Shown here: piece after piece, positions 8,900 to 22,231 of the stretch
How positions within the stretch are numbered: position 1 is the first letter of the stretch
How the letters are laid out: each line of letters begins with the position of its first letter
Assembly (NCBI GenBank): GCA_017893485.1
Contig: CM030359.1
Coordinates: 31,500,430-31,564,429 of the forward strand
Length of the DNA: 64,000 bases
Source: Hemerocallis citrina
Taxonomy: Eukaryota; Streptophyta; Magnoliopsida; Asparagales; Asphodelaceae
Direction of reading: 5' to 3'
Translations under genes and position numbers: made by a program
Notes under the pieces: model-generated
What the model was told of the DNA's origin: nothing
What the model saw: the letters and a program-made list of their open reading frames with translations, nothing else
Database searches by the model: none

Positions 8900-11800
8900 C
8901 TTGTGGAACTCCAGAGTGTCCCCTTTAGCTTTTCGTACCTCAACCATATGAAGAGAAGGAGCAACTTGAAATACCTGAATAAAAATGAATTACGTATCAC
9001 ACTAAGAAAAAATTGAAAACATAACTAGTCCATTAGAAGTTAAAGCAGTGACTTTTTTTTTTAATCTGACCTCGGTAGCTATGTTGAGGTTTCCCTTTCT
9101 CCCTGCCTTCAAATTTTCCAGCCTCATCTGAAAATAATTCACAAAAATGATACAGTTACAAAACTAAAGGCGAACATGAAGGCTTATAATGAACCACCTT
9201 ATAATTTATAATGAACCACCTTAACGGTTATAATGAACATGAAGGCGAAAATGATACAATCACAAAAATGATACAGTTATAACAGTAATAACGTTTATAA
9301 TGAACCACCTTGTAATTTTTCTTCTGGATATCAAATCCAAGTGGCTTTGCAGCTTCTTCAATCTTGCTGATGATTTCTTTGGCAGGGCACTTAGATGTGA
9401 ATCTTGTTTCTCTCTTGAATTCCTATTAATTGGAGGAAGCCAACAATTTAGTGAATCTTGTATGAAATATGTTACTTTAACTAACTTAGTCCTAATCATT
9501 TTGATGAACTAGGTAATTATTTATATTAAACAGAAACAAATTCGTGCCTTAATAGGCATATTTGACAGGACTATGAGTGTTGGATTGAAGCAAATAGAAT
9601 ACATGCTCATTCTACTATAGAATATATGAAATAAAAATGCAACCAGAGTTAAATACTGTTGCTTTCAAAGAATGACAAATGTGCTTTTATATAACACAAA
9701 AATTATAATTTAATTTGGTTATCAAAATTTAGGGATAAACATACATTATTTTTTAACTACCAAAAGAAAAGGAAAAAAGAAAAGAGGAATGAATAAATTC
9801 AAGATTTTTAAAAAAAAAAAAATTAAACCAAAAATGCAGAATAATAAATTGAGTCTTTCTTAAGAATCCTGTGCATGCCAGAGGTTAGAAATATGAAAAA
9901 GGTAGAAGAAGAATATAGATAAGCCATGGTAACTTCAGAAACATATTATCATATATAAAGAATTGGAATAAACCTTCTCCACATCAAACAAATTTCCAAG
10001 ATTTAGTCCCTTTGACATTGATATTAGTTCGAATGCATTCATAGCTGCTGGCTGCTCTTCCTTCATCTCCGTCACATGAGTTTCCTGAAAAATAAGTGAT
10101 AATGTGTGAGTTACTAATACCTATCTATTTAAACACCAAATAGAAAACACTCCAACGAAATAGAGATTTGTTAAAACTCACTTCTGTGTCTTTGAACACT
10201 GATTCCACATCATCTAAACTCGCATCATATTTCTCTTCAAACACAGGGTGCTTGTATCCTTTCTTGAACCATTCATCCTCCAAAATCTCAGGCATAGTTA
10301 TGCGCTATGAGAAACGACAATACTGAACAAGTTAATTATGTTCCTTCTTGATGGCATGCAATTTAAAATCATCAAAAAACTACTATGCAAAGTACGTTAA
10401 TTTATGTATGCGCTAATGATAACATTCATTTTGTTATTAAAAAAATAATGACATTCATATATTTCGAAATGTAGTTATATTACTAAAGTTGGTTAATCAT
10501 ACAATTTTGTAATGTATATGCCACATATGCTATTTTTCTAACAGAAGACAATTATAGTAATGATATTCATATATTTTTTATATCCTAATATTCATGTACG
10601 ATTACTGGATCGTAACAAATATGTAACCTGTACTTTCTCTATTTACATTGTCTCCCAATTAATCTGGTTCCCTAAACCTAAGAAGCACGGAGGACACGCT
10701 GAGATGGATACAATACGACACAACACAGACATGGGGAAAAGTTTGTAAAACTACACTGAAATAGTGGTCATGATGGACTTAAGTGTCCAACAGTGAATCC
10801 GATACGAGTGTCTGAGACATGTGCGACACGACGTGACTACCAAACAAAAAGCCTGCATAGATCTAAACCTATTCAATAAAAGCAAATCATATTTTTAAAT
10901 AAACGTTAAATACTCATTGCTACGAAATTGTGACTCTTTAACTCACAGTCATAGGGTTTGGGTCCAGGATTCTTGTCAGCAATCTCTTGGCACTGAATGA
11001 GAGCCAAGATGGAAATGTAAAATCAGCAGCAGAAATCTGCATGCATAGGGGAAAATAATTAGCAAGATTTGAGAAAACGATAAAAATTATGGATTCCTAA
11101 TAATAGTCTAATTGCTCACTTTATCATACAGGGCCATAAGATTTTCATCTTCAAAAGGCAAATACCCTGCAAGCAGAACAAAAAGGACGACCCCACATGA
11201 CCATATATCTGCAGTTGCTCCATCATAACCTCCATCATCAAGAACCTTCCAAGAGGAAGAAATTAATTTATTTAATAAATTTTTAAAAAAAACAAGTAAA
11301 TGATAAAATAATATAAAAATTAAGTTGCATAACCACAATCAGCACCTCTGGAGCAACATAGTTTGGAGTACCACAAGATGTGTGAAGCAATCCATCAGCC
11401 TGAAGAAAAACAAATCCGAATTACAAGTTATTTAGTATAAATTATAATAGCCAGTTAAAAGAAAATTCATGAACAATATTACTGAAACTATAGTATGTTC
11501 TAATAGTATTAGAGAACCAAAGTTTCTTTGGCTCGTGATTCTTATTTATCAAGTTTATGCATCCAAAATTATTCAAGATATAAAAAAAGATATAAAATGT
11601 AGTTCAGAAAGCGATCTTCGCAAGTCAAGAGCAAGTAAAGAATTCACTAGTTTTACTACAAACATTTCTTGTCGCCGTCGGTTGGATGGAATATAATATA
11701 ATTTTAATTATAAATCTCCATGAATCTATCAGGCACAATAGCTATCTACCAAACTGCGGTATTACTGTAATAAAATCTTACAGAACAATATCAACCCAAT

Positions 11801-13473
11801 ACTTTTTCCAGACTTTTACTAAATAATTTCTGAATTTCATTGATCGTGCAGAATTTAGAACTCTTAACAATCACCAAATTCATTCTGAACAAATAATTTG
11901 GGACTATGAAAGTGTCCAGCCTTGTGATTACAAGAGAGATTTGTATAGTGTATAGTTCCTTTTCTCATTTCTTCTTTCTTTTTATCATTTCACTTTCCTT
12001 TTATTGTCTTTTCTTTTTCTAAGAATTGTGCAATCCACGAGCTGAAAACAGATACAGGTCGAGTAGAGAAGTCAAGATGAGATCAAACAGCAAGGATGTT
12101 AAGATCATGAATATGATTCAGCGGTGGGATTATAAGTGAGAAGTATTCTAGAGAAATTGAGATCTCCGGTTAAAAAAGTTGGCAAGTTATAATCTTGTAT
12201 TTATGTGTTTCCATAAGCATGTAACAGAATGATCGATAAGAATGTTTATTAACCGAACTGAACATGAATATCTCGTAACTTTTTGACCCGCTTGTCATTT
12301 CTTAATAAATGTATTAACTAAACTGATTTACTCTAATAATCTCACTAGCTGGGATAATAATTGAAATAAATACTTTGGATATTTGTCGTTACCCTGACTT
12401 GTCGAGAGAGTGCGCTTAATCCAAAGTCAGAAACTTTAAGGTTTCCAAATTGGTCGAGTAGTAAGTTTTCTGGCTGCACAAACATGAATAACAAGTAAAG
12501 GTTATTTTTATTTTCCCTAAAAGTGCTGAAAATGCTCAGGACATAACGGCATTTAATAAAAAGTTTACCTTCAAGTCACGGTGATAAACTCCCCTGCTAT
12601 GGCAATAATCAACAGCATTAATTAGTTGATGAAAATATTTCCGAGCTTGACTCTCCCTCATTCGGCCATCTTTAACCTTTGCAATTGAAAATTTTAAAAA
12701 AGTGTTACTAATTCTAGATCTATTACAAAAAAGCACGCACCGACATGGAAACTGTCCACATACATGAAAAGTTAACACTTTTGAATGGGGCAAACTCATA
12801 TGCCAGCTACTTAAACTTTTTGAGGGATAAATACTTACAATTTTGTCAAATAACTCTCCTCCGGTTACAAATTCAAGAACAATGAAGATCTTAGTTTTGC
12901 TTCCCATAACCTAAAACAAAGAAAAGAAACCTTAATTTGACAGCAATAACAAATAATCGTAATATAGAAGGCCATCACATGTATACATGCATGTTATACA
13001 CCTTTTAATGAAAAATGAGTTATATCATCAAGTGGAATTATTTGGATATGAAACAATGTTGGAACTGAAAAATATTTAATTTGTGCTATTTTAAAATGCA
13101 AAGATACCGCCACGAGGAAAATTCCAAAATATTCCAAAATACTACATTCACGTAAGACCCGTGTGTCCTAACAAGTGCCACCGACGTGTTCATAAAGAAG
13201 CATTGGTGCTTCATAAGTGTTGGAATTCCGAGTATATGATATAATCATCTATGTACATCGTGTGTGGATGACATATTCATATTCTGACCTTAGTATTTCC
13301 CTCACAATCAGTATCAGTGCATAATAGTTCAAAAGCGACTAACATTGACTACGAAAAGGAGATGTCTTTCTGTCCTTCACGTGTACATAGATGCATGTAT
13401 ACCGCTTGTCAACTCATTATCTCTTTCTGTCCTTCACGTGTACATAGATGCATGTATACCGCTTGTCAACTCA

Positions 13474-13528
<55 letters not shown>

Positions 13529-13590
13529 AAATGATGTGGTTTGTAATAGATTATATATATATGCAAAATAATGTGGTTTGTAAGAGATCA

Positions 13591-13659
<69 letters not shown>

Positions 13660-14517
13660 AAATGATGTGGTTTGTAATAGATTATATATATATGCAAAAT
13701 AATGTGGTTTGTAAGAGATCACACTCGACTCATTAAACGCTATGTTGCGTAGACACTTCTATTTGGTATCCGTATGGTGTGGCACACGTGACGGACACCT
13801 AAAAGTCCAACACGACACTTGATAACTGTGGGTAGTTTCTCAAAAAAAGTGTGCTACAGGTAAAGGCATACAAGTTAAACATAATTGTAACCCTAACGAA
13901 TTTAAAAGTCTACGCATTTTCAAGTGAATGGCCGCATGGATCGAGGATCATGTCACCGCACTACCATGCTTATGAAGTCCATTATAAGTGTGACATATCC
14001 TTTTTTGTCACAATGCTTTGTATGCAATTTAGTAGTTTTTTTATCACTGACTCATTGTACATGATAGTTTTTTTCTCACAATTAAAAAGTCATCTCTTCT
14101 ATCTGTAGTCTGCTTGCTTGAGTGTTTTGTTTGGGGGTGGCGGTGAAGGAGTGAGGAACTACACTGCAACTTTACATCCATTAAGAATACAAGATTCTCC
14201 ACTAATTATCAAATCCCTAAGCCACATTTTACATATATTCAGTAGGCATCCATGACAGCACTTCAACATTGATTTGGCAGTAAGTCCACCAATTGTGATT
14301 TTTTTTGGAAAATGTGTGTTGGTGCTTGTACATACTTAAACTAATCTTTCAATTATTTTTTCGATGCTACGAACTAAAGTCTACCAGTTAGCTCTAGAAA
14401 GACAAAATTTGAGCCAGAAATTCAGTTTAAACAAATCTTTCCTGTCCTTCACATATAATGTGAAATTAAAGAAGCATGAACATGCACAGAGACAGAAGAT
14501 CTCAAACACAGAAAGAG

Positions 14518-14563
<46 letters not shown>

Positions 14564-16037
14564 GCGTTTGCATTCAGAAACTTACAAGTTGTGAGGCGAA
14601 CACCTCGCTACAAAAAAACCGGGATTACAAGAGATGTAAGAGAAACAATTTCTAACATTAAAACCTACATAATAGAAACCAATATGTTGTTATCTCTAAC
14701 GCATCCAACCCAACCAACACTTGACCTAGTGCATGTGAACCCCAGGAGTACAGGTCATAATCCCAACATATAAACAGTAAGCTTTGAGCCTAATAGTGCA
14801 CAATTGCATATGCAAAAAATTAAAATGTATATCACTTGTATGCTTTGTGCAGAGTATGTGATACAGTTTATGACTTTAAGGTTATAATGTTTCTTGTTAC
14901 ATGGATGAAAATGACTTCACTTAAAAATTTCAGAGAAAATTACAAAATCACAGGTAATCGATACTATAGGAGACTTTGAACTACCTCATACAGGCGAATA
15001 ACATTAGGATGCTTTATTAACTTCATAATTGCAATTTCCCGCTTAATCTGCATAGAATTACCTTAGCTTAAATCTCTTCAATGGAAAATGTAACAAAACT
15101 TTGAAAAAAAACAACAGTCAAGATTTACGAAATAAAAAAGAGAAGAAGACAAAAAAGAAAACAGGATTGTTTGTGTTTGGAATATTGTCAGGGGTTATTA
15201 AGGTACTCATGATCGAACATTACCCACTATATGTGTATCAGAGTTACCAGGTCTGCAATTCATTTTGGTTCATGGTACGGGTACGGGATCATGGTCTGTA
15301 ACTTTGAGCAGTACACGGCAGGATGAGTTGGGATTCCATTTGAGTTATACATCTACATATATGTGTATGTCCACATGTAGAGATACTGACCGAAATAAAA
15401 TTAATATTTAAAAGCATTAATTACCTGTATTGCTCAGAAATAAGTAATAATCTAATTAAACTTCATGACTAATTGAGGAGAGTTTGAAGGAAAGTTCATA
15501 GTTTAACGACTAAAGGTGATCATGTTGAAGATATGGAGAAAACCATCTGTTGATTGCCAATTTAAGAGATCCGGAGATCCGGATCATGGTTCAGAGGGAG
15601 GTTGGGAGATCCCGCCCCCGTGCAATATTTTTGTTGAATTTTGACCCTATTTGTCTTTATGAAAGTAAACTTTCCTTAGTTTTCTCTTTCACATCTCTCA
15701 TAGTCATATCTAGAGAGAGAGTTTTCCTTATTTATTCTCCTTTATTCATACGATAAACTTTTCGTCTCATTTTTTTCTTCTAATCATGCAATCGTACGAG
15801 TATAATTTACTATTAACTTATATGGACAGAAAAAGTAAGTTTGAAGTAAAAACATAAGAAAGAAACCTGTTCGACTAATTTGTGTTTGAGAACTTTTTCC
15901 TTGTCGATTATCTTGATAGCCACAGCTTCCCCACTCTCACAGTTCTTCGCAAACCTGACCTTTGCGAACGTTCCTTCCCCAATTGTTCGGCCAAGCTCAT
16001 ATTTGCCCACACGACGCTTCACTTTGGCTGTACTCAT
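8900..16037 (-). CDS. CIPK3: CBL-interacting protein kinase (CIPK3/CIPK26-type), 3' end not seen
   Basis: Ser/Thr kinase activated by calcineurin-B-like Ca2+ sensors; the family acts in ion transport, abscisic-acid and stress signalling. Thirteen phase-0 exons join without a stop (415 codons): 16037-15867, 15047-14985, 12910-12839, 12676-12569, 12473-12393, 11399-11346, 11245-11120, 11036-10947, 10304-10182, 10084-9974, 9422-9309, 9127-9071, 8974-8900. Visible: glycine loop IGEGTFAKV (19-27), Lys42, YHRDLK (133-138), DFG (154-156), APE (181-183), the CBL-binding NAF motif MNAFELIS (311-318), and a PPI-like RETRFTS segment. All introns show GT...AG. The start is ATG 16037; the upstream in-frame codon at 16064 is TTG. 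Family proteins are near 440-450 residues, so a short last exon is missing or lies beyond the gypsy insertion. Assignment to CIPK3 rather than CIPK26 or a neighbour is by resemblance only. Confidence 0.93.
13365..13474. repeat. tandem duplication, 57-bp unit, in CIPK intron 2
   Basis: Two copies start at 13365 and 13422 with TCTTTCTGTCCTTCACGTGT and end AACTCAT; about 53 of 57 positions are conserved. Confidence 0.85.
13475..13724. repeat. (AT)n microsatellites with duplicated 68-bp spacer
   Basis: Two long TA tracts (about 13475-13525 and 13594-13656) are each followed by the same spacer, which contains GCAAAATGATGTGGTTTGTA and a second related copy GCAAAATAATGTGGTTTGTA. The arrangement looks like a tandem duplication of tract plus spacer, all within CIPK intron 2. 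Confidence 0.85.
14521..14561 (+). repeat. poly-G tract of 41 G in CIPK intron 2
   Basis: An uninterrupted G run on the plus strand (poly-C in the CIPK transcript sense). Such tracts can form G-quadruplexes and are prone to sequencing error. Confidence 0.9.
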
Positions 16038-17732
16038 TTCTACAAGCTTTGCCTCTCTACACAAAATCAGAAACTGAACTTTGTGAATTTTCCTGATCTA
16101 GACTTACAAAAACACCAACAAAGAAGAGAGTAAAAACTAAGAAACTCCACTCAACCAGAAGTTCAGAACTAATAAATTCATGGCACACTTATTACAATAT
16201 TTACGAGTTACATTAAAAATATTATGATCCAACTGGTTTGACTGAAATCAACATGTAAAATTTTAAAACATAAACAATCAAATGATCAAACCCTACATAC
16301 GAAAAGCACAAAAAACAATGAAGCATGAATAATTAGCTCTGAAGTAAAATATGGGAACAAATCTAACTTAATCCAAAGTAAAAGAAGGACAATACAACAC
16401 AAGGCACACAAAACTACTTAACTGAGCATCTTGTGAACCAATTAAATACATTAAATTGACCACCACAGACCCAGATCACCTAGATATATAGTGCTTATAT
16501 CTGTTACAACAAATTGTCCCCGAAAATAGTATTGTATTCTTTATTAAAACAAAAAAGTAAGTCAGCTGAAATTTTTGAATAATCAGACCTTCAAGTAAAG
16601 TGACAAGCTTAATACGCAAAAGAACAAGAATAAATAAGACAAAAAAGCCACCAGGATGAAGTGTTCAACCTCTTAAACATAGGTCAAATTCGAAGAGAGC
16701 AGCTTAGAACACAATTCAATAATTGATGGAAATCTGGATAAATAGGGGATGTTGCAGAACCATTCATATTGCACAAGGAATAAAATAACAAATTTTAAAG
16801 AGAGAAAACAACAGACACTATCATCTTTGAGTGTATTTAAAGTTGTACAAACATATCCAAATTTGACTAGGTAACTAGGTTCCCAACTTATATTTGGTAT
16901 GGTAAGATAACAAATCCCAATTCCAAATCAGCACAACAACAAAGGTTATAACATTCTGGTAAGAAAGACAAGGAACCCAGATATCATATACAAAGCAGAG
17001 TTTTAAAAAATGGGTTTCCCATAAAGCTGCAAAGACGGAACCCAATAAACCTAAAAGCCGATCAGCGGCCATCCCAAAATTTTGGACTTGGATCCAAAAA
17101 AGTTAGTAGACACCCATTTGAATCTCAAGCGATACCTCAAATTATTAGTGGGTTTGAATTGGCAAGTAGATAATAAGAAATTTTAGTCAATCACAAGTGG
17201 ATATCCTAGCTCAAAATCAAATGCAACCCGTTGCCACGCTTATCCTCCTCAAAACTGAAAATCTCTAACGTATCAGTCTACATTCATAGAGAAGAATCTG
17301 TTCAACATAAGAACTCACTCTGCCTCCACAAAGAAATAATCTTCTATAGTGAAAAAACCAAACCACCAAATCTAAGAAACTAATAGAGTGATGAATTGAA
17401 GAAATCTTATTTGTAGTCCTCCTCCACATTCAGACATCCTATCATCAAATGGAATTGTCTCCTAAAAAGAACAAAGAAATGCATGCATCATAAATAGAAA
17501 ATACTCAAAGAAGAAGAACAACAAAAGAGGGAAGACAAGAACATCTCTATGAACTCACATAATCAAAATCAGACAAAGATCAAACCCTTTAGCTCAAATC
17601 ACAAACACCCATCACCACATTCCCTCCACCAACAATGCCCATCTCATCAAACACAAAGAAAGACTAATAATTGATTTTTTTAAAAAGTGAAAAAAATATG
17701 ATCAAAAAAAAAAAAAGTGAAAAAAAACCCAC

Positions 17733-17787
17733 CTCTGTTCGAATCTAACAGATCAACTGCCCAATATTCAGTCTAGAACACCAGAAC
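17733..17787 (-). other. probable CIPK 5' UTR exon
   Basis: On the minus strand a good acceptor (TTTTTTGCAG) precedes 17787 and a donor (GAG|GTGGGT) follows 17733. The next acceptor is at about 16055 (GTGTAG), 17 bases upstream of the CIPK start codon. An upstream exon appears to end at 17866 (CTCACT|GTAAGT). This gives a two-intron leader; inferred from splice signals only. Confidence 0.5.
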
Positions 17788-17865
17788 CTGCAAAAAATAA
17801 ATAAATAAATAAATAAATATCAGATACTAAATTTTCTACCTGGCTCTTGGGTAACACAGACTTAC

Positions 17866-17990
17866 AGTGAGTGAGATGAGATGAGATCCACAAAAGGGTT
17901 TAAAGGTGGCACTTGAAAGTTGAAACTGAAAGGATTAGAAAGATAAAGAGGTTACGAGAAAGAAGAACAGAACAGACAAGTATAATGAGG
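17866..17990 (-). promoter_or_regulatory. probable CIPK first leader exon and core promoter
   Basis: CT-rich sequence reading toward the GTAAGT donor at 17865, typical of a plant leader. A weak TATA-like CATTATACTT lies near 17975-17985 on the minus strand. The transcription start is not determined. Confidence 0.35.
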
Positions 17991-17991
17991 A

Positions 17992-18668
17992 CAAGGCTCT
18001 GGGCTTCTCATTATCTTTGATGACTGTACTGTATTAGTCCTTTCTGTGATGATTGTTGTATTTCTAATACCTACCATATATTAATATTATGACATCCGTC
18101 CATTTTTCGTCCATTTTTAATTCTTTTTTTACCCTCTTTTACATTCATTCTCTTTTTGGGATTGAGCTGGTGGAATTCTCTCTTTCCATCTTTTCCATTT
18201 TATTATTACAGGTACAGGCTTTCTTGGTTCATCAATCAGTATGTGTTTTAATAGAAAAGAATGTCTTTTCCAAAGTGATTAGGAGAATAATTATTTACTC
18301 TTTTTTATTCCCCTGTTTGTAGGTGGATGAGGTGAAGCTATCACCCAGATTCTCTCGCCTCAGGCTCAGCACAGAAAATCTGTAGCGGGGTTAAACATAT
18401 TCATCCCTCACAAATATCTTATTTGTGTTTTGGTGTCATTACAAATTACAGTTTCATTACTGTCTGTTCATGTTAAAAAACCTTGTACACATGCTATATA
18501 ACAAACTATGCTATATTACTAAGTACTATATAGTAGATAGTTTAGCAAAAAATTTATATAAAAAAAATAGAAAATTAATATATGGTTGTGCATCCCATGT
18601 ACTATTTACGGTCTGAAATAACAAAAATATCCTAACTTGATGGTTTAAAAGCTAAAGGCATATTAAAT
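17992..18668. other. intergenic, no gene seen
   Basis: AT-rich sequence upstream of the CIPK promoter. Only short ORFs without recognisable motifs. Confidence 0.6.
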
Positions 18669-18841
18669 GAGTAATGCTTTAGCCACTACCAATTTCACTA
18701 CCATTTTCTTCACTACCTTAGGTGGCATATTCCTATTGGAGAATTCCCCCACCTACTCTATCTTTCCTTACCTATTGGAGTGTGCCACCTAAGGCAGTAA
18801 AGAGAAATGTAGTGAAATTGGTAGTGGATGTAGCATTACTC
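18669..18841. mobile_element. MITE with about 57-bp inverted repeats
   Basis: The left end GAGTAATGCTTTAGCCACTA and the right end, read on the other strand, GAGTAATGCTACATCCACTA begin matching arms that extend to CCTTAGGTGGCA. The 173-bp unit has no ORF. Flanking 9-mers (ATATTAAAT and TTTCTAAAT) match at 6 of 9, including the last five, so a Mutator-type 9-bp duplication is possible but not proven. Confidence 0.8.
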
Positions 18842-18870
18842 TTTCTAAATACTAGTTGAAATATGCCCTG

Positions 18871-18893
18871 CACCAAGTGCACGTGACTTGGTG
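18871..18893. repeat. perfect short hairpin around a G-box core
   Basis: CACCAAGT and ACTTGGTG are perfect 8-bp inverted arms separated by GCACGTG. A second GTGCACGTGT follows at once. Confidence 0.6.
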
Positions 18894-19849
18894 CACGTGT
18901 CAGTTAAATATTTTAACAATATATTATGTTGTTGTGAAAATCAATCATAGAAAAAATCTCATTAAGCACTCAAATGAATATATAGTATGCTCACAAAATA
19001 CTTAAAATTTTAATATTAAAGACTCAAAATCTTATATCTAGTATTGAGTAAATACAAAATAATATGTAAATAATTGTCTCATTTATAACATAAAAGATAT
19101 TTGAAAAAAGAACAAATTAGTATATCCTAAACTCATATTATCGTATTTTTGATCAATCATTATTTTCAACTTTAACTTTCCAAAACTTAAAACTGCTCGT
19201 AACTTCTGGTTCATCATTTTTGGTTTTGCATCTAGTCTATGTTCATATGTGACATCTTGTGATTTGATAAATAAACTCATCTCTAACATCTTGTGATTTG
19301 ATAAAAAAACTCATCTCCAACGCATTTCTTGGTACTTCTATTAAATTCTTCAAAAAAAATTTCTTACATATAGAATTAAGCAAATAGCTCTTAATTATTT
19401 TTAACATTATGGGGATAGTATATTGTATCTTATTCTTAATATGTTGCAAGACTTTTGCGGAATAGCTAATGATGCATCTTGCTTTCTCATCAAATGAAGT
19501 CAATCATGTCTTTATGCATGTATTTGTTATTGTAATTTTGAATACATGTATGAAATAGTTCATTCTTAATTAGTAAAATTTTATTAATATTTGATGGAAC
19601 AATGAAAAAAAAAAACTAACAATATGGTGTTTTGTATACCTTGGCTCTTTTTACATTTTCGATAATAAGATTCATCATTTTCAACATTAACTTTTGTTGA
19701 ACATGTTTTGTATTCAATGTACCATGGATCTCTAATATCTTTTACACTTTTGATCAAGACTTTGCAATGGTAGTATTTTGCATAAATTTTTTAAATAAAA
19801 TTAGAAGGCAACGAAATATTCCTAGACATATATCGAATTGAACAAAATA
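18894..19849. other. AT-rich intergenic with a 34-bp tandem repeat
   Basis: No gene recognised. A 34-bp unit starting ACATCTTGTGATTTGATAAA is repeated at 19252-19285 and 19286-19319. Confidence 0.6.
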
Positions 19850-19929
19850 TTATGCACAAGCTATACGAAAAGACAACTGTTTTAAATATTGATTAAAAAG
19901 TAATTTTATTATTTGTAATAACTCAGAAG

Positions 19930-20690
19930 AATGACATAAAGGGGGGTGTTTGGGCACAAACTTTATAGCAAGCCTAAGATGATTGGGGCGATTAACAGAC
20001 TGAACCGTATTGCTATTTGGAATGCAGCACACTTCTTTCAACTTAAACGCGAAACCTTCCCGTAGAATGACAATTTGCTTCACTTTGCCATCCTTCTTCT
20101 AAAAGTTCTCTAGCCATCCTTCCCTTAAAAGGTCTCTACCTGCAAGTGCACATAACAAAAATAAAATGCAAAACTAATTCCCCAAACCAATTAACAGCAA
20201 GAAAATTCCCAACCACCACCTTACATACTGCACGAAGCAACTCATTGACAGCCATCGGCACAAAATAAACTGAGCATCACATACAATTTTAAACTGAGGA
20301 AGAGAATATGAACTGAACTTCACCTCAATTGGCATATTCATTACTTTGAATAAAATGATTGAATCTCATGTATAGAAAATTCATTGAACACCATGGATTG
20401 ATCTATATACATAATTCATACAACACCATGAATAAAATGATTGAATTTCCTATTTACAGCAGAATGACAATCAACCGACGAAAACATGCTGAATCAAGTG
20501 CCAACCTTCCTGTCTGAGCAGTTAGTTTAGGAATCCTTACTCAAGAATTCAAGCTCAGCGTGCTAATAGTTATGTTTCCCAAGTGCATGCCAAGAGAGGT
20601 TTTAGAGAAAAGTGGCTGCAGAGATTCCTTCTCCTTCTCAGCTTCATTTTTGGCCTGAGTTCTTCGAAATGAAATAAATGTCATAGTTTA
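19930..20690 (-). other. exon-like blocks, unrecognised
   Basis: Two minus-strand stretches look coding. One at about 19930-20130 includes ILREGFAFKLKEVCCIPNSN and follows an acceptor-like TTGCAG. The other, about 20560-20690, reads RRTQAKNEAEKEKESLQPLF and stays open for about 42 codons. I do not recognise the family. They lie downstream of the ARP6-like fragment and may be relics of other genes. Confidence 0.25.
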
Positions 20691-20830
20691 ACCAAGGCTC
20701 CAAGTACTGGCCGATACCAAGACATTTGGCCTCAATTGGATCGAAATAATACGTCGTGACATTGTCGATAATTCAGATATGCCAGTAAGTGACAAGACTG
20801 ATACGGTCTTGATACTTTACTTTTGAACCT

Positions 20831-21372
20831 CTATATGAACCGAATACCATCATTCTGCCCTTTCAGTGAAAGAAGAGACATCGACAACAAACCGCACTCT
20901 TCGTACTCAGTCTTTGTAACACATATGGACTCAAAATCAGGGCTTGAGGCTAGAAGTGATCCACCTCGCCAAACATCTTTAACAGGGCTGCAATGACAAG
21001 AACAATTAGTAGGTACGGATGAGGTAAAATTAGCTATAAATAATAAAGAATAGGAAAGGCTCATACTCTTGTTGAGCTGTTATATTCACTTGATATTCAT
21101 CAGGTACAAAAGGACGAAGATCCTTCTTCATATACCGGGAAATAATTTGCTTCCACCAGTCAAGACAATACTACACACAAAGAATGCCCAACTCTTAAAA
21201 AGACTACCATAAGTTACGATGATCAATAGTTTTTGTTTAATAATGAAATCCAGATAAAAAGTAGTTTTCTGTAATAAGTCAATGTACCTTTAAAAAAGTA
21301 TAGGATGAAGATGAGGATGGCAAGAATTAACTGCTTGAACTATGCATTCAATAAGACCAGCTTGATTCATAT
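20831..21372 (-). pseudogene. actin-related protein 6 (ARP6)-like C-terminal fragment
   Basis: Three exon-like blocks with GT-AG borders: 21372-21288 (MNQAGLIECIVQAVNSCHPH), 21170-21067 (SIVLTGGSKLFPG, then KDLRPFVPDEYQVNI), and 20988-20831 (VWRGGSLLASSPDFESICVT, KTEYEECG). They match the C-terminal actin fold of plant ARP6, a subunit of the SWR1 complex that deposits H2A.Z. Breaks: an in-frame TAA just before the first splice junction, and a frameshift or deletion after LFPG. The last residues diverge from the family tail and no upstream ARP6 exons are seen. This is a decayed partial copy. Confidence 0.8.
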
Positions 21373-21916
21373 CTACAAAAAGATAAGCAAATGAAGTTTT
21401 ATGGAGCAACCTCATAAAAACTGAAAATTTGATACAACTGATGTCCTTGGATAGCCATGTCGATCGACATTCTCTAATGAAACATGATATGTTTAAATTA
21501 CTATCTTTTATAAATAAAGCTGAAGTTATATAAAGAGTATGTGCATTATCTACATTCACAGTAGAGAAATTTTAGACATAGTGAGAACTTGGTTTGTTTG
21601 TTGCAATACAGTAAACGAAAACATCGAGGTTCACACATCGAATTTGCTCCACGACAGAGCTCGCTACATGAATGAACTATAAACTGCTACATTATTTTGT
21701 GCAAACTTTTAAAGTATTTCGTATAAATAGAAATTTTATGAGGGCTTACAATACAACAGATGCAGAATTGAGTGTTAGAATCAGAATTTGTGACTGGTAT
21801 ATTACAAGTGTACCTTTACCTATATTGAACAACAAGAACCTAACATATTGCACAAAGCAAATCACTGACATCCTTGCAACCAGTTTTCTCTTATAACTAC
21901 ATACAATAAGAAAAAT

Positions 21917-22042
<126 letters not shown>

Positions 22043-22231
22043 CTAAAGTACACCTATAAATTTTTTTAAGAACTTTTAGCTAACCATTTATCTACCTAAC
22101 CACACGACAAAGAAAGAAAACAACAAATAAATGACTCAAATCAAAACACAACATGCCATTGACTTAGAACATGCCCATGTATCATTTTTCTTATTTCCAT
22201 GTCATAGGTATATGTCAGCTCTGATACCACT

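Noticed and set aside
8644..9000. 118-codon minus-strand ORF at the CIPK 3' end
   Set aside because: It overlaps CIPK exon 13 in a different frame and has no similarity to CIPK C termini.
13317..13660. Ile/Tyr-repeat ORFs over AT tracts
   Set aside because: Open only because TA repeats encode Tyr-Ile without stops. The same holds at 27341-27649, 28685-29344 and 31104-31319.
16062..16064. Longer CIPK N terminus starting nine codons upstream of 16037
   Set aside because: The codon at 16064 is TTG, and an acceptor-like AG lies between it and the ATG at 16037. ATG 16037 gives the normal CIPK N terminus.
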